Below, piece by piece: positions 1 through 9,162 of a DNA stretch of 64,000 nt (its first letter is position 1; every line of letters starts with the position of its first letter). The position numbers were made by a program, and so were the translations under genes. This DNA comes from Streptomyces resistomycificus (GTDB lineage: Bacteria; Actinomycetota; Actinomycetes; Streptomycetales; Streptomycetaceae), in NCBI RefSeq assembly GCF_001514265.1, contig NZ_KQ948993.1, positions 202,787 to 266,786 on the forward strand, given 5' to 3'. Under the pieces are notes generated by a model, which searched no databases, was not told the origin of the DNA, and worked only from the letters and a program-made list of their open reading frames with translations.

Positions 1-98
1 TGTTCGCGCCGGGCCTTGAAGAACGTCCCCATGTTCTGGATGTCGCTGATGGCCGCCTCAGCGTCCGGAGAATGCCCGGGCCAGCGACCCAGTTCGAG
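1..98 (-). CDS. possible gene edge leaving the window (unrecognised)
   Basis: On the minus strand a frame is open from a stop at 99-101 to the left edge and reads ...WPGHSPDAEAAISDIQ... then NMGTFFKARRE, which has ordinary protein composition. No ATG or GTG lies between the upstream stop and the edge; only a CTG is available. It may be the start of a gene with an unusual start, or a broken gene. I do not recognise the family. The stretch 99-251 beyond it shows nothing else. Confidence 0.25.
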
Positions 99-251
99 TC
101 ATTCCCGACGCCGGACCAGACGGCGGGGTCAGGCTCCCTCGGGAGTCACGTCCGACTCCGGGTGGTCCGCAATGCCACCGGTGGACGCCCTGCTGCCCTG
201 GACGAACTCCGGCAACAGGACTGTCACCGGCCCGTCAGCCATTCCTGCAGG

Positions 252-1217
252 TCAGCGAGCCCTTCCGCGCGGCTTGAGCGGCACCGGAGGCAGCGCAGGA
301 GCAGGCAGCGGGGCGCCGTCGTACCCCTTGACCTCGCCGAACCGGGTCCCCGTCATCCAGTCCGCGCGAGCCTGTTCGATCTCCTCCTGGGTGCGTCCGA
401 TCCAGTTCCAGAACATGATGAGTTCCTCCTCGAACGGCTCGCCCCCCAACAGCATCAGATCCGCGTCCGACTCGGCGCGCAGCGGGAGTTCGGTGCGGCC
501 GCAGCCGAGGTACAGCATCGATCCGGGAAGCACCGGTACACCGTCGACGTGGGCCTCGCCCGACATGGACAGCACGGCGTACTCGAAGTCCGTGTCGAGC
601 GGCAGGCGTACGTCCGCCCCACGAGTGAGGCTGAGGTCGGCGCCGACGATCGGGGTGTAGGTCGTGCCGGGCGACGTCGCGCCGTCGAGGGAGCCGAGGA
701 TGAGCGTGGCCGTCAGGCCCGGCGCGGTGACCTGGGGCAACTCGGCGTGGTGCTCGAAGTGCGGGTCGGTGTGGCGGTGGCCGTCGGGGAGGGCGACCCA
801 CAACTGGGCGCCGTGCAGGAACCGGGCGTGGGACCTGGGGCTCTCCTCGGAGTGGCTGATGGCCCGGCCGGAGGTCATGAGGCCCAGCTCGCGCGGGCGG
901 ATCGTCTCGAGGCTGCCGGTGGAGTCGCGGTGCAGCACCTCGCCCTGGTGCAGCCAGCTCACGGTCTGCAGGCCCATGTGGGGATGCGGAGGCACCTGCA
1001 TGCCGGGCTCGTCGGCGATGTCGTCGGGACCGTAGTGATCGACGAAGCACCACGCACCGACCATGCGGCGGCCCAGGTTGGGCAGCAGGCGGCGGACCTC
1101 GGTGGACTCGCCGAGCTTCACGCGGCGAGGGCTGAGGAGTTCCCGGACCGGCTCGGCCACCACGAAGCCGCGGCCACCGCACAGGGTCGGGGCCGCCTCG
1201 CGATCAAGATTGCTCAT
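252..1217 (-). CDS. pirin family protein
   Basis: Encodes about 321 residues of the bicupin pirin family, iron-binding proteins variously linked to quercetinase activity and redox-dependent regulation. The N-terminal cupin carries the metal ligands: HPHMG near residue 60 and HSEE near residue 100, set in the typical text LMTSGRAISHSEE. A second cupin-like half follows. I start it at ATG 1217 (MSNLDREA) rather than the in-frame TTG nine bases upstream, because the ATG gives the usual pirin N-terminus. It is transcribed away from a MarR-type gene at 1371, which is the obvious candidate regulator. Length is slightly above the usual 230-300 residues. The family assignment is firm; the substrate is unknown. 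Confidence 0.9.
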   Translation of the reverse strand: MSNLDREAAPTLCGGRGFVVAEPVRELLSPRRVKLGESTEVRRLLPNLGRRMVGAWCFVDHYGPDDIADEPGMQVPPHPHMGLQTVSWLHQGEVLHRDSTGSLETIRPRELGLMTSGRAISHSEESPRSHARFLHGAQLWVALPDGHRHTDPHFEHHAELPQVTAPGLTATLILGSLDGATSPGTTYTPIVGADLSLTRGADVRLPLDTDFEYAVLSMSGEAHVDGVPVLPGSMLYLGCGRTELPLRAESDADLMLLGGEPFEEELIMFWNWIGRTQEEIEQARADWMTGTRFGEVKGYDGAPLPAPALPPVPLKPRGRAR

Positions 1218-1274
1218 GGCGCTCAACCTAGCCCCGCGCGGGCTTCCACGTCAGGTCGACGAGCTCCGGGGCAA

Positions 1275-1370
1275 TTAGTAGCCATGGATATAGTAGTCAT
1301 GTACTTTATTCGCATCACCGAGGTCCGAAGAGACACCACAGAGGAACCGTCAAGGCACCGAGGAGCAGTC
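1275..1370. promoter_or_regulatory. divergent pirin/MarR promoter region
   Basis: This AT-rich intergenic stretch stands out from its surroundings. It holds a direct repeat AGTAGYCATG at 1277-1286 and 1292-1301, about one and a half helical turns apart, overlapping TATAGT (a plausible -10). The placement between a MarR-type gene and pirin suggests an autoregulatory operator. That role is inferred from position only. Confidence 0.45.
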
Positions 1371-1826
1371 ATGACCACCCCCGCACCCACTGTCGACGGC
1401 CGGGTCATCGGCCTGGCCCACTACGCCGGACGCGCGGTCCTGGAGAGCGTCGTGGACCAGTACGACCTGTCCTTCCAGCACCTGGTGACCCTGCGACTCG
1501 TCGCGGTCTCCGACGCCCCCGTCGAGCGCGACGCGGTCGTCGGACAGGTCGCCGACTCGCTCAAGGTCGGCGCCGCCGAAGTGCACGGCGTCGTCGAGGA
1601 ACTGACCGCCAGGCGACTGGTGACAGCCGAGGGGCCGAAGCTGCTGGCCACCGATGCCGGACGGGAGCTGTACGCCACCGCGAGCGCCGAGACCTCGAAG
1701 ATCTCGGCCCGGATCTACGCCGGTGTCCCCGCGGCGGACCTGGCGGCCGCGGGGCGGGTACTCGCCCTGGTCACCGAGCGTGCGAACGCGGAGCTGACCG
1801 CGCTCGCCGGGGAGCGCCCGAAGTAG
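1371..1826 (+). CDS. MarR-like winged-helix regulator
   Basis: A 151-residue protein with a predicted winged helix-turn-helix (about residues 30-90: LVTLRLVAVSD, the recognition region VGAAEVHGVVEELTARRLV, then the wing) and a helical C-terminus, the plan of MarR proteins. ATG 1371 follows GAGGAG with good spacing. It is divergent from the pirin gene, so control of pirin and of itself is likely. The ligand is unknown. Similarity to MarR is by layout rather than a diagnostic motif, so a more specific subfamily is not claimed. Confidence 0.75.
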   Translation: MTTPAPTVDGRVIGLAHYAGRAVLESVVDQYDLSFQHLVTLRLVAVSDAPVERDAVVGQVADSLKVGAAEVHGVVEELTARRLVTAEGPKLLATDAGRELYATASAETSKISARIYAGVPAADLAAAGRVLALVTERANAELTALAGERPK

Positions 1827-1876
1827 TGGAATGTTTGACCACCTCGCCCGGTTGAAGCCCGCGAAGGAGGTCGACA

Positions 1877-2224
1877 GTGGAGATGACGTACTACGACCAC
1901 GGAACGCCGGCCGAGCGCTGGGAGCGCGCGCGGATGTTCTTCGACGCGAAGGAGTACGCGGCCGCGGCGCGTGTCCTGGGCGGACTGGTCGAGGAGGTGC
2001 CCGAGCAGACCGGACCGCGGCTGCTGCTGGCCCGCGCCTACTACCACTCGGCCCAACTGCGGCGCGCGGAGAGCGAGTTGCGCGTGATCGTCGAGCGGGA
2101 CCCGGTGGAGCACTACGCGCGGTTGATGCTCGGCCGCACGTTGCAGCGGCAGGGCCGGGACGACGAGGCCGAGCCGCACCTGCGTCTCGCCTCGGCACTC
2201 GCGGGCGACTTCGAAGAGCGCTGA
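1877..2224 (+). CDS. tetratricopeptide repeat protein
   Basis: A 115-residue cytoplasmic protein made of about three TPR-like helical hairpins (AERWERARMFFDAKEYAAAARVL, then GPRLLLARAYYHSAQLRRAE, then YARLMLGRTLQRQGRDDEAE, written here as segments). The start is GTG 1877, six bases after AAGGAGG at 1864-1870. Such small TPR proteins are common adaptor or orphan proteins in Streptomyces. It lies 50 bases after the MarR-like gene and could be cotranscribed with it. A strong terminator follows at once. Function unknown. Confidence 0.8.
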   Translation: MEMTYYDHGTPAERWERARMFFDAKEYAAAARVLGGLVEEVPEQTGPRLLLARAYYHSAQLRRAESELRVIVERDPVEHYARLMLGRTLQRQGRDDEAEPHLRLASALAGDFEER

Positions 2225-2230
2225 ACGACG

Positions 2231-2275
2231 ACGGCTCGGGCCCGGCCCCCAGGTAGGGAGCCGGGCCCGAGCCGT
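2231..2275. terminator. bidirectional hairpin terminator
   Basis: A perfect 16-base stem (ACGGCTCGGGCCCGGC at 2231-2246 pairing with 2260-2275) with a 13-base loop lies between the convergent TPR gene and PepSY gene. There is no long T-run, as usual in Streptomyces. It can serve both strands. Confidence 0.85.
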
Positions 2276-2306
2276 GTCACGCCGCCCTCGGATTCGCCAG
2301 GACCCG

Positions 2307-3719
2307 CTACCCGGCGTCGACGCCGCTCGCCTGCGCGCGCCGCCCCCGCCGGTGGTCGATCTCGCCGAGCACGACGTCCACGGCGATGAACGCGGCCAGC
2401 GGAATGCCGAGCAGCGGGACGAAGTAGCCCAGCACGGCGATCGCCGCCACGCACGGCAGGAGGATCTGCGGCGGCACCTGCTGCCAGGCGCCGCGCGGTA
2501 TCGGCCGGCCGAAGGCGGAGCCGCGGCCGCGCTGCCACCACATGCGGTAGCCCAGCACGATCAGCACGATCAGCGAGAGCGCGAGCAGCATCAGCGCGAT
2601 CTGGTTGACCAGGCCGAACAGCACGCCCGTGTGCAGGTCGATGCCCCAGCGGGTCAGCTTGGCCAGCACCGGATGGTCCTCGAACCGCAGGACGTCGGTG
2701 ACCTCGCCGGATGCCGGGTCGATCGCGACCGCGTCCTGCTTCGTGGGCCAGCTGCGCTGCGTCTGCTTCACGACGTACGCCGAGGAGGCGTCGGCGGGCG
2801 GGACGATCTCGACGGGGTCGCCGAGGCCCTCCGCGCGGGCGGCAGCCAGGACCTTGTCTAGGCCCACGCCGTGCTCCGCGTCCCCGGCCGAGGCGGACGC
2901 ACCGTGGCCCGAGTGGTCACCGCCCGCGGACGCCGTGACCGACGGGGTGGAGTGACCGAGCGCCGTGCGCAGTTCGTCGATGTTCGCTCCGGCGTACGTC
3001 GACCAGGTCAGCCCGGTCGCCGACAGGAAGAGGAACCCGGCCGCCGCCCAGGCCCCGACCGTGCCGTGCAGCCCGAGCGAGCGGCGCCGCCCGCTGGTGC
3101 CGCGCAGCTTGCGCAGGGCGCGACGGCGGGAGAACCACAGCACCAGACCGCCGAGCGCGATCACCCCCAGCCAGCTCGCGGCGAACTCGCTGTACAGACG
3201 CCCGTTCTCGCCCAGGTGCAGGTCACGGTGGAACTCGTCGATCCAGGTACGCAGCGGCAGAGCGCCGGTCGCGCCGTACTGCTCCAGCGCGCCCTGCACC
3301 TTCGCCGTGTACGGGTCGACGAACACGGCCAGGGTGTGGTTCGGGTCGACGCCCTCGACGCCGGACAGCAGCACCCGGGTGGTCGCGTCGTCCTCGGGCG
3401 AGGGGCGGACGGCCGAGACGGTGCCGCCGGGATGAGCCTCCCTGGCGGCGGCCACCTGCTCGGATATAGGCAGCCTGGCGTCGCCGACGGCGGAGACGGT
3501 CATCTCGTCGGCGTAGACGATCTTCTCGGCCTGGAACGCGCCGGCGTACAGGAAGCCGGTGACGGCGGCGACGAACAGGAACGGCGCGACGAACACACCG
3601 GCGTAGAAGTGCAGGCGCAGGACCAGCGGGCGCAACGGCGCCCAGCTGCCGCGGGGCTTCGGCGCCGGGGCGGCGGGCTGCGGGGCCTCGTCCGTGGTGG
3701 TCGAGGGAGCGGTGGACAT
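2307..3719 (-). CDS. PepSY-domain transmembrane protein
   Basis: A 470-residue integral membrane protein of the PepSY-TM (PiuB-like) family, which is often tied to iron or siderophore reduction and uptake. The N-terminal membrane helix begins with the characteristic LRLHFYAG (about residue 34). Further helices lie near 185-205, 225-245, 370-395 and 415-445. Two extracytoplasmic PepSY-like segments contain HRDLHLG and IDLHTGVLFG, conserved in the family. A His-rich loop (GGDHSGHG, about residue 266) may bind metal. It is convergent with the TPR gene and divergent from peptide deformylase. A metal-related role is an inference from the family. Confidence 0.85.
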   Translation of the reverse strand: MSTAPSTTTDEAPQPAAPAPKPRGSWAPLRPLVLRLHFYAGVFVAPFLFVAAVTGFLYAGAFQAEKIVYADEMTVSAVGDARLPISEQVAAAREAHPGGTVSAVRPSPEDDATTRVLLSGVEGVDPNHTLAVFVDPYTAKVQGALEQYGATGALPLRTWIDEFHRDLHLGENGRLYSEFAASWLGVIALGGLVLWFSRRRALRKLRGTSGRRRSLGLHGTVGAWAAAGFLFLSATGLTWSTYAGANIDELRTALGHSTPSVTASAGGDHSGHGASASAGDAEHGVGLDKVLAAARAEGLGDPVEIVPPADASSAYVVKQTQRSWPTKQDAVAIDPASGEVTDVLRFEDHPVLAKLTRWGIDLHTGVLFGLVNQIALMLLALSLIVLIVLGYRMWWQRGRGSAFGRPIPRGAWQQVPPQILLPCVAAIAVLGYFVPLLGIPLAAFIAVDVVLGEIDHRRGRRAQASGVDAG

Positions 3720-3868
3720 CGGCGGGCTTCTCCCGGGGCAGGGGACGTTTCTCGGTGGTGGCGGTCCAGAAGTCGGGAAGAAGCAGCGCCGAGTTCCCGG
3801 CGGATCATGTGGCCTGCGTCACACGGAAGAGCGGGGGTCGGCTCGGGGCTCCGTGGCATCCTGGCGCG

Positions 3869-4516
3869 ATGGCTGCTTCCCGTGATCGCGCGCCCCTGGC
3901 CGAACTGGTCGAGGAACTCCTGGCGACGGACGGCCCGTTGCCGATCGTCGCGGCCGGTGATCCGGTGCTGCGGCGCGCCGCCGAGCCTTTCGAGGGACAG
4001 CTGGGGCCCCGTCTGCTGGCCCGTTTCGTGGAGGCGTTGCGGATCACGATGCACGCGGCCCCGGGCGTGGGCCTGGCGGCACCGCAGGTCGGGGTGGGGC
4101 TGCGGATCGCGGTGATCGAGGATCCCGCACCGGTGCCGGAGGAGGTGCGGCTGGTGCGCGGACGGGTGCCGCAGCCGTTCCGGGTGCTGGTCAACCCGTC
4201 CTACGCGCCGGTCGGCGGCACCCGGGCCGCGTTCTTCGAGGGCTGTCTGAGCGTGCCGGGCTGGCAGGCGGTGGTGGCCCGGCCCGCCGAGGTACGGCTG
4301 ACCTGCGAGGACGAGAGGGGTCGCGCGGTGGACGAGGTGTTCACCGGCTGGCCCGCCCGGATCGTCCAGCACGAGACCGACCACCTGGACGGCACGCTCT
4401 ACCTCGACCGTGCGGAGCCGCGCTCGCTGTCCTCGAACGAGGCGATGGCCCGGTGGTGGGCGCAGCCGACGCCTCAGGAGGCCGCGGCCTCCCTCGGCTT
4501 CGAGCTGCCCGGGTGA
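3869..4516 (+). CDS. def: peptide deformylase
   Basis: A 215-residue metalloenzyme that removes the formyl group from the N-terminal methionine of new proteins. All three family motifs are present: GVGLAAPQVG (motif I), EGCLSVPGW (motif II, with the metal-ligand Cys) and QHETDHLDG (motif III, HExxH). I place the start at ATG 3869 (MAASRDRAP), which gives a normal N-terminal extension; the frame is open further upstream but reads unlike protein. Streptomyces usually carry several deformylases; this one stands alone rather than beside fmt, so it may be an accessory paralogue. Confidence 0.93.
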   Translation: MAASRDRAPLAELVEELLATDGPLPIVAAGDPVLRRAAEPFEGQLGPRLLARFVEALRITMHAAPGVGLAAPQVGVGLRIAVIEDPAPVPEEVRLVRGRVPQPFRVLVNPSYAPVGGTRAAFFEGCLSVPGWQAVVARPAEVRLTCEDERGRAVDEVFTGWPARIVQHETDHLDGTLYLDRAEPRSLSSNEAMARWWAQPTPQEAAASLGFELPG

Positions 4517-4522
4517 CGCGCG

Positions 4523-5956
4523 TCAGTTGTCCCGGTACGCCTCCAGCAGCCGCAGCCACACCTCGCTGATCGTCGGGTACGACGGGACCGCGTGCCAGAG
4601 CCTGCTGATCGGGACCTGGCCGGTGACCGCGATGGTCGCGGAGTGGATGAGCTCGCCGACGCCGGGTCCGACGAAGGTGACGCCGAGGAGGATCTCGCGT
4701 TCGAGGTCGACGACCATGCGGGCGCGTCCCCGGTAGCCGTCGGCGTACAGGCCCGCTCCGGAGACGGAGGCGAGGTCGTGGTCGATGGCGCGGACCCGGT
4801 GTCCGGCCTGTTCCGCTTCCGCCAGAGAGAGCCCCACGGAGGCGGCCTCGGGGTCGGTGAAGACGACCTGGGGGACGGCGGCGTGGTCGGCGGTGGCCGT
4901 GTGCGCGCCCCAGGGCTCCGACTCCAGGGTCGCGGTCCCGGAGGCGCGGGCGGCGATGGCGGCGCCCGCGATCCGGGCCTGGTACTTGCCCTGATGCGTG
5001 AGCAGGGCACGGTGGTTGACGTCGCCGACGGCGTACAGCCACTCGTGGCCGGTGACCCGCAGGCTGTCGTCGACCTCCAGCCAGGAGCCCGGCTCCAGAC
5101 CCACGGTGTCGAGGCCGATGTCGTCGGTGCGCGGGGCTCGGCCGGTGGCGAAGAGGATCTCGTCCGCCTCGACCCGGTCGCCGGCGTCGGTGACGACCAC
5201 GACCGTGCCCCTCTCGCGGGTGACCGACGCGACGGAGGTGCCGGTGCGGACGTCGACGCCGGCCTCGGTGAGGGCCTCGGCGACGAGTTCGCCGGCGAAG
5301 GGTTCCATGCGGTTGAGCAGACCCTTGCCGCGGACCAGGAGCGTGACCCGGGAGCCGAGCGCCTGCCAGGCGGTGGCCATCTCGGTGGCGACCACTCCCC
5401 CGCCGACGACGACCAGCCGCCCGGGGGCCGCCTTGGCGCTGGTGGCCTCGCGGCTCGTCCAGGGCCCGACCTCCGCGAGGCCCGGCAGGTCGGGCAGGAC
5501 GGCCCGGGTGCCGGTCGAGACGGCCACGGCGTGCCGGGCGGTCAGGACCTTCCGCTCGCCGTCGGGGCCGGTGACCGTGACCGTGCGGGGCCCGGCGAGG
5601 CGGCCGTGGCCGCGGTGGAGGTCGGCCCCGATGCTGTCGAGCCATCCGACCTGGCCGTCGTCCTTCCAGTGGGAGGTGTAGTAGTCGCGGTGGGCGAGGA
5701 CCGCGGCCGTGTCGAGGGGGCCCTGGACCGCCTGGCTCAGGCCGGGTGTGCGGCGGGCGTCGGCGCGGGCGATGACCGGGCGCAGCAGGGCCTTGCTGGG
5801 CATGCACGCCCAGTACGAGCATTCGCCGCCGACCAGTTCGCTCTCCACGACCGCGGTGGAGAGGCCGGCCGCACGGGTGCGGTCGGCGACGTTCTCCCCC
5901 ACGGGCCCGGCACCGAGCACCACGACGTCGTACGCGATGGATTCCGTTTCCGTCAT
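4523..5956 (-). CDS. FAD/NAD-dependent disulfide oxidoreductase (dihydrolipoamide dehydrogenase-like)
   Basis: A 477-residue class I pyridine nucleotide-disulfide oxidoreductase. It has an N-terminal FAD-binding GxGxxG (VVLGAGPVGENVA), the redox-active disulfide GGECSYWACMPSK near residue 45, an NAD-binding fold (VVVGGGVVATEMA, about residue 175), the second FAD contact (YAVGDVN) and a dimerisation domain. The usual active-site HPT of the C-terminal HxxHPTxxE is replaced: the sequence reads HAVPSYPTISE, so the catalytic His-Glu dyad is altered. It is probably not a lipoamide dehydrogenase but one of the related NAD(P)H oxidoreductases. The start ATG 5956 (MTETESIAYD) excludes an Arg/His-rich upstream extension. 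Thioredoxin lies divergently next door. Confidence 0.85.
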   Translation of the reverse strand: MTETESIAYDVVVLGAGPVGENVADRTRAAGLSTAVVESELVGGECSYWACMPSKALLRPVIARADARRTPGLSQAVQGPLDTAAVLAHRDYYTSHWKDDGQVGWLDSIGADLHRGHGRLAGPRTVTVTGPDGERKVLTARHAVAVSTGTRAVLPDLPGLAEVGPWTSREATSAKAAPGRLVVVGGGVVATEMATAWQALGSRVTLLVRGKGLLNRMEPFAGELVAEALTEAGVDVRTGTSVASVTRERGTVVVVTDAGDRVEADEILFATGRAPRTDDIGLDTVGLEPGSWLEVDDSLRVTGHEWLYAVGDVNHRALLTHQGKYQARIAGAAIAARASGTATLESEPWGAHTATADHAAVPQVVFTDPEAASVGLSLAEAEQAGHRVRAIDHDLASVSGAGLYADGYRGRARMVVDLEREILLGVTFVGPGVGELIHSATIAVTGQVPISRLWHAVPSYPTISEVWLRLLEAYRDN

Positions 5957-6077
5957 GGGGTCAGTCTGGTGGGTGGTGTGCGCACAGGCCACATGGGTAC
6001 GCGCGCGGAATACGGACCAGCGCCGCCGTGTTGTGCCCACGGCTTCGCCCCCACACCGAGGAAGTAGGGATCACGCC

Positions 6078-6464
<387 letters not shown>

Positions 6465-6498
6465 CCCTGCCGAGCAGCGTGGGTGACCCGTCGGACCG

Positions 6499-7935
6499 CT
6501 AGAACGGGTACGGCGCGACGTCCCCGCGCACCGTCGTCCAGCGGACGTCGGTGAAGGCCTCCAGGTTGGCCTCGCCGCCGAATCGGGCGCCGGTGCCGGA
6601 CGCGGCGATGCCGCCGAACGGGGCGACGGCCTCGTCGTTCACGGTCTGGTCGTTGATGTGGACGATGCCGGTCGGGATCCGCTCGGCCAGGTCGAGCCCG
6701 CGGGCGGTATCCCGGGTGACGATGCCGAGCGAGAGGCCGTACGAACTGTCCGCGGCCAGGACGGCGGCCTCCTCGATGGTCGAGAAGGGCCGTACGGGCG
6801 CGACCGGCCCGAACACCTCCTCCGCGTACGCGGGTGTGCGGTCGCCGACGTCGGCGAGGACCGTGGGCCGGTAGAAGAGCTCCTCGTGCGTGCCGCCCGC
6901 GGCCAGCCTGGCGCCCTGGGCGGTGCTCGCCTGCACCAGGCCGTGCACCTTGGCGAGCTGGCCGGAGTCGATGACCGGGCCGAGATGGACCTGACCGCGG
7001 AAGGGGTCGCCGACGGCCAGCGAGTCGGCCTTCGCCGCGAGCCGCTCGACGTACTCCGCGTACACGGACCGGTGGACGAGGTGGCGGCCGGTGGTCATGC
7101 AGATCTGGCCCTGGTGGAAGAAGGACCCCCAGGCGGCGGTGGAGATCACCGCGTCGAGGTCGGCGTCCTCCAGCACGATCATGGCGGAGTTGCCGCCTAG
7201 TTCCAGGTGTGCGCGCTTGAGGTGGCGGCCTGCGGCCTCGCCGACGGCCCGGCCGGCCGCGGTGGAACCGGTGAAGGAGATCACCGGCACCCGCGGGTCG
7301 GCGACCAGGGCCTGGCCGGCGTCCGGGCCGCCGGGCAGGATGTGCAGCAGGTCCTCCGGCAGGCCCGCCTCGGCGAAGACCGCGGCGAGCGAGAGGCCGC
7401 CGCAGACGGCCGTGCGCGGGTCCGGCTTCAGGACGACCGCGTTGCCCAGGGCGAGCGCCGGGGCGACGGAGCGGATCGAGAGGATCAGCGGGGCGTTGAA
7501 GGGCGCGATGACGCCCACGACCCCGACGGGGACGCGTCGGGTGTAGGACAGTCGGGGTGCCTCGCTGGGCAGGATCTGTCCGGCCGGGCGGGAGGCGAGG
7601 GCGGCGGCCTCGTAGCACTCCTGGGCGGCGACGTGCAGTTCGAAGTCGGCCTTGCCCGGGATGGACCCGGACTCGCGGACCAGCCACTCGCGCAGTTCGG
7701 CGGCGTGCTCGGCGAACAGGTCGCCTGCCTTGCGCAGCACGCCGGCGCGGACGAAGTGGGGAACGCGGGCCCACTCCGCCTGGGCGGAGCGGGCGGCCTC
7801 GGCGGCGGTGCCGACGTCCTCGGCGGAGGCGAGGGTGACGGTGCCGAGCGTGTCGCCGGTGGCGGGCTCCGTGATGGTGTGTTCAGGGCCCGAAAGGGTG
7901 CGGGACTGCCAGGTCTTGGGGTCGAGCAACGGCAT
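6499..7935 (-). CDS. NAD-dependent aldehyde dehydrogenase (aromatic aldehyde type)
   Basis: A 478-residue aldehyde dehydrogenase. The catalytic elements are visible: FNAPLILS in the Rossmann part (the usual PFNxP region), FTGSTAAGR at the coenzyme loop, the general base in HLELGGNSAM (about residue 245), the nucleophile Cys in FFHQGQICMTTGR (about residue 280) and EEVFGPV. The ICMTTGRHLVH text resembles benzaldehyde/vanillin dehydrogenases. ATG 7935 is preceded by GGAGAG at good spacing, better than a GTG 21 bases upstream. It is the last gene after pobA on the same strand, 30 bases apart, so it probably oxidises hydroxybenzaldehyde or vanillin-type substrates to the acid used by PobA. The substrate is inferred. 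Confidence 0.87.
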   Translation of the reverse strand: MPLLDPKTWQSRTLSGPEHTITEPATGDTLGTVTLASAEDVGTAAEAARSAQAEWARVPHFVRAGVLRKAGDLFAEHAAELREWLVRESGSIPGKADFELHVAAQECYEAAALASRPAGQILPSEAPRLSYTRRVPVGVVGVIAPFNAPLILSIRSVAPALALGNAVVLKPDPRTAVCGGLSLAAVFAEAGLPEDLLHILPGGPDAGQALVADPRVPVISFTGSTAAGRAVGEAAGRHLKRAHLELGGNSAMIVLEDADLDAVISTAAWGSFFHQGQICMTTGRHLVHRSVYAEYVERLAAKADSLAVGDPFRGQVHLGPVIDSGQLAKVHGLVQASTAQGARLAAGGTHEELFYRPTVLADVGDRTPAYAEEVFGPVAPVRPFSTIEEAAVLAADSSYGLSLGIVTRDTARGLDLAERIPTGIVHINDQTVNDEAVAPFGGIAASGTGARFGGEANLEAFTDVRWTTVRGDVAPYPF

Positions 7936-7965
7936 GACGGCTCTCCGTTCGATCACCGGTGGGAC

Positions 7966-9144
7966 TCACAGCGGGAGCGGAAGTCCCGTGTAGTGGGCGG
8001 CCAGTTCGGCAGCTGCGTGGCGGGATGCGGTGATGCGGCGCAGCCGTGCGAGCTGCATCCGGTTCTCGAACGCATCCCCGTTTGGTTGAGCATGCAACAT
8101 CCTAGTCATGTCGTCGGAGAACCGGGTGGCCTGCCACACCCTGGCCAGACACAACTCGGAATACCGGTCCAGGAGTTGCGTGGACCCGGTGCCGTACAGG
8201 CCGGTGAGGGCGCGGGCCAGGAGGCGGACGTCGGACACCGCGAGGTTGAGGCCCTTGGCTCCGGTCGGCGGGACGATGTGCGCGGCGTCCCCGGCCAGCA
8301 GCAGCCGTCCGTGGCGCATCGGCTCGTGGACGTGACTGCGCATCGGCGTCACGGACTTGGCGGTGACCGGGCCGCGGCCCAGCGTCCAGTCGGCGTCGAT
8401 CGCGAAACGGGCGGCGAGTTCGTCCCAGATCCGGTCGTCGGGCCAGTCCCCGGGGTCGGTCCCGTTGGGAACCTGGAGGTAGAGCCGGGAGACGGACGGG
8501 GAGCGCATGCTGTGCAGGGCGAACCCGCGCTCACCGCGCGCGTAGATCAACTCGTCGCAGGACGGCGGGACATCGGCGAGGATGCCCAGCCAGGAGTACG
8601 GGTAGTCGTGGGCGTACGTCCGGCTGCCCGCCGCCGGGAAGGCGTCACGGGCGATGCCGTGGAAGCCGTCACAGCCGACGACCCAGTCGCAGGCCAGCGT
8701 CCGCTCCCGGCCCTCGTGACGGAAACGGACGACGGGCTGCTCACTCTCCGGCTTCTCGACCGACAGCGCCTCCGCCTCGAACAACAGCGGCGGCCCGTCG
8801 GCGAGTTGCAGCGCCACGAGGTCCTTCACGATCTCGGTCTGGGCGTAGATCGTGACGGTACGGCCGCCGGTGAGAGCCGGGAAGTCGATGCGGTGGCGTT
8901 CGCCCGCGAACCGCAGCTCGATGCCGTGGTGCACCAGCCCCTCGGTGTCGAGCCGGTCGGCGGCCCCGGCCTCGTGCAGGGCGTCGACCGTGCCCTGCTC
9001 CAGCATTCCGGCCCGCTGGCGCTGTTCGACGTACTCCCGCGTCCTGCTCTCCAGGACCGCGCAGTCGATGCCGGCCCGGTACAGCAGTCGGGCCAGGAGC
9101 AGCCCTGCGGGGCCGCCGCCGATGATGCCGACCGTCGTGCGCAT
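7966..9144 (-). CDS. pobA: 4-hydroxybenzoate 3-monooxygenase
   Basis: A 392-residue flavoprotein that converts 4-hydroxybenzoate to protocatechuate with NAD(P)H and O2, feeding the beta-ketoadipate pathway. It has the N-terminal FAD motif VGIIGGGPAGLLLARLL, the DG motif (VVGCDGFHGIAR, about residue 158) and the second FAD motif LLLAGDAAHIVPPTGAKG (about residue 283). Length matches the family (390-394). It sits in the order LacI regulator - pobA - aldehyde dehydrogenase, all on the minus strand with gaps of 18 and 30 bases, so one operon is likely. No pca genes for ring cleavage are in the window. Confidence 0.93.
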   Translation of the reverse strand: MRTTVGIIGGGPAGLLLARLLYRAGIDCAVLESRTREYVEQRQRAGMLEQGTVDALHEAGAADRLDTEGLVHHGIELRFAGERHRIDFPALTGGRTVTIYAQTEIVKDLVALQLADGPPLLFEAEALSVEKPESEQPVVRFRHEGRERTLACDWVVGCDGFHGIARDAFPAAGSRTYAHDYPYSWLGILADVPPSCDELIYARGERGFALHSMRSPSVSRLYLQVPNGTDPGDWPDDRIWDELAARFAIDADWTLGRGPVTAKSVTPMRSHVHEPMRHGRLLLAGDAAHIVPPTGAKGLNLAVSDVRLLARALTGLYGTGSTQLLDRYSELCLARVWQATRFSDDMTRMLHAQPNGDAFENRMQLARLRRITASRHAAAELAAHYTGLPLPL

Positions 9145-9162
9145 GGCCCGCCTCCCTGGGGA

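Noticed and set aside
2871..4115. Long frames opposite the PepSY gene
   Set aside because: Antisense to an intact membrane protein gene; non-protein composition and no start signal.
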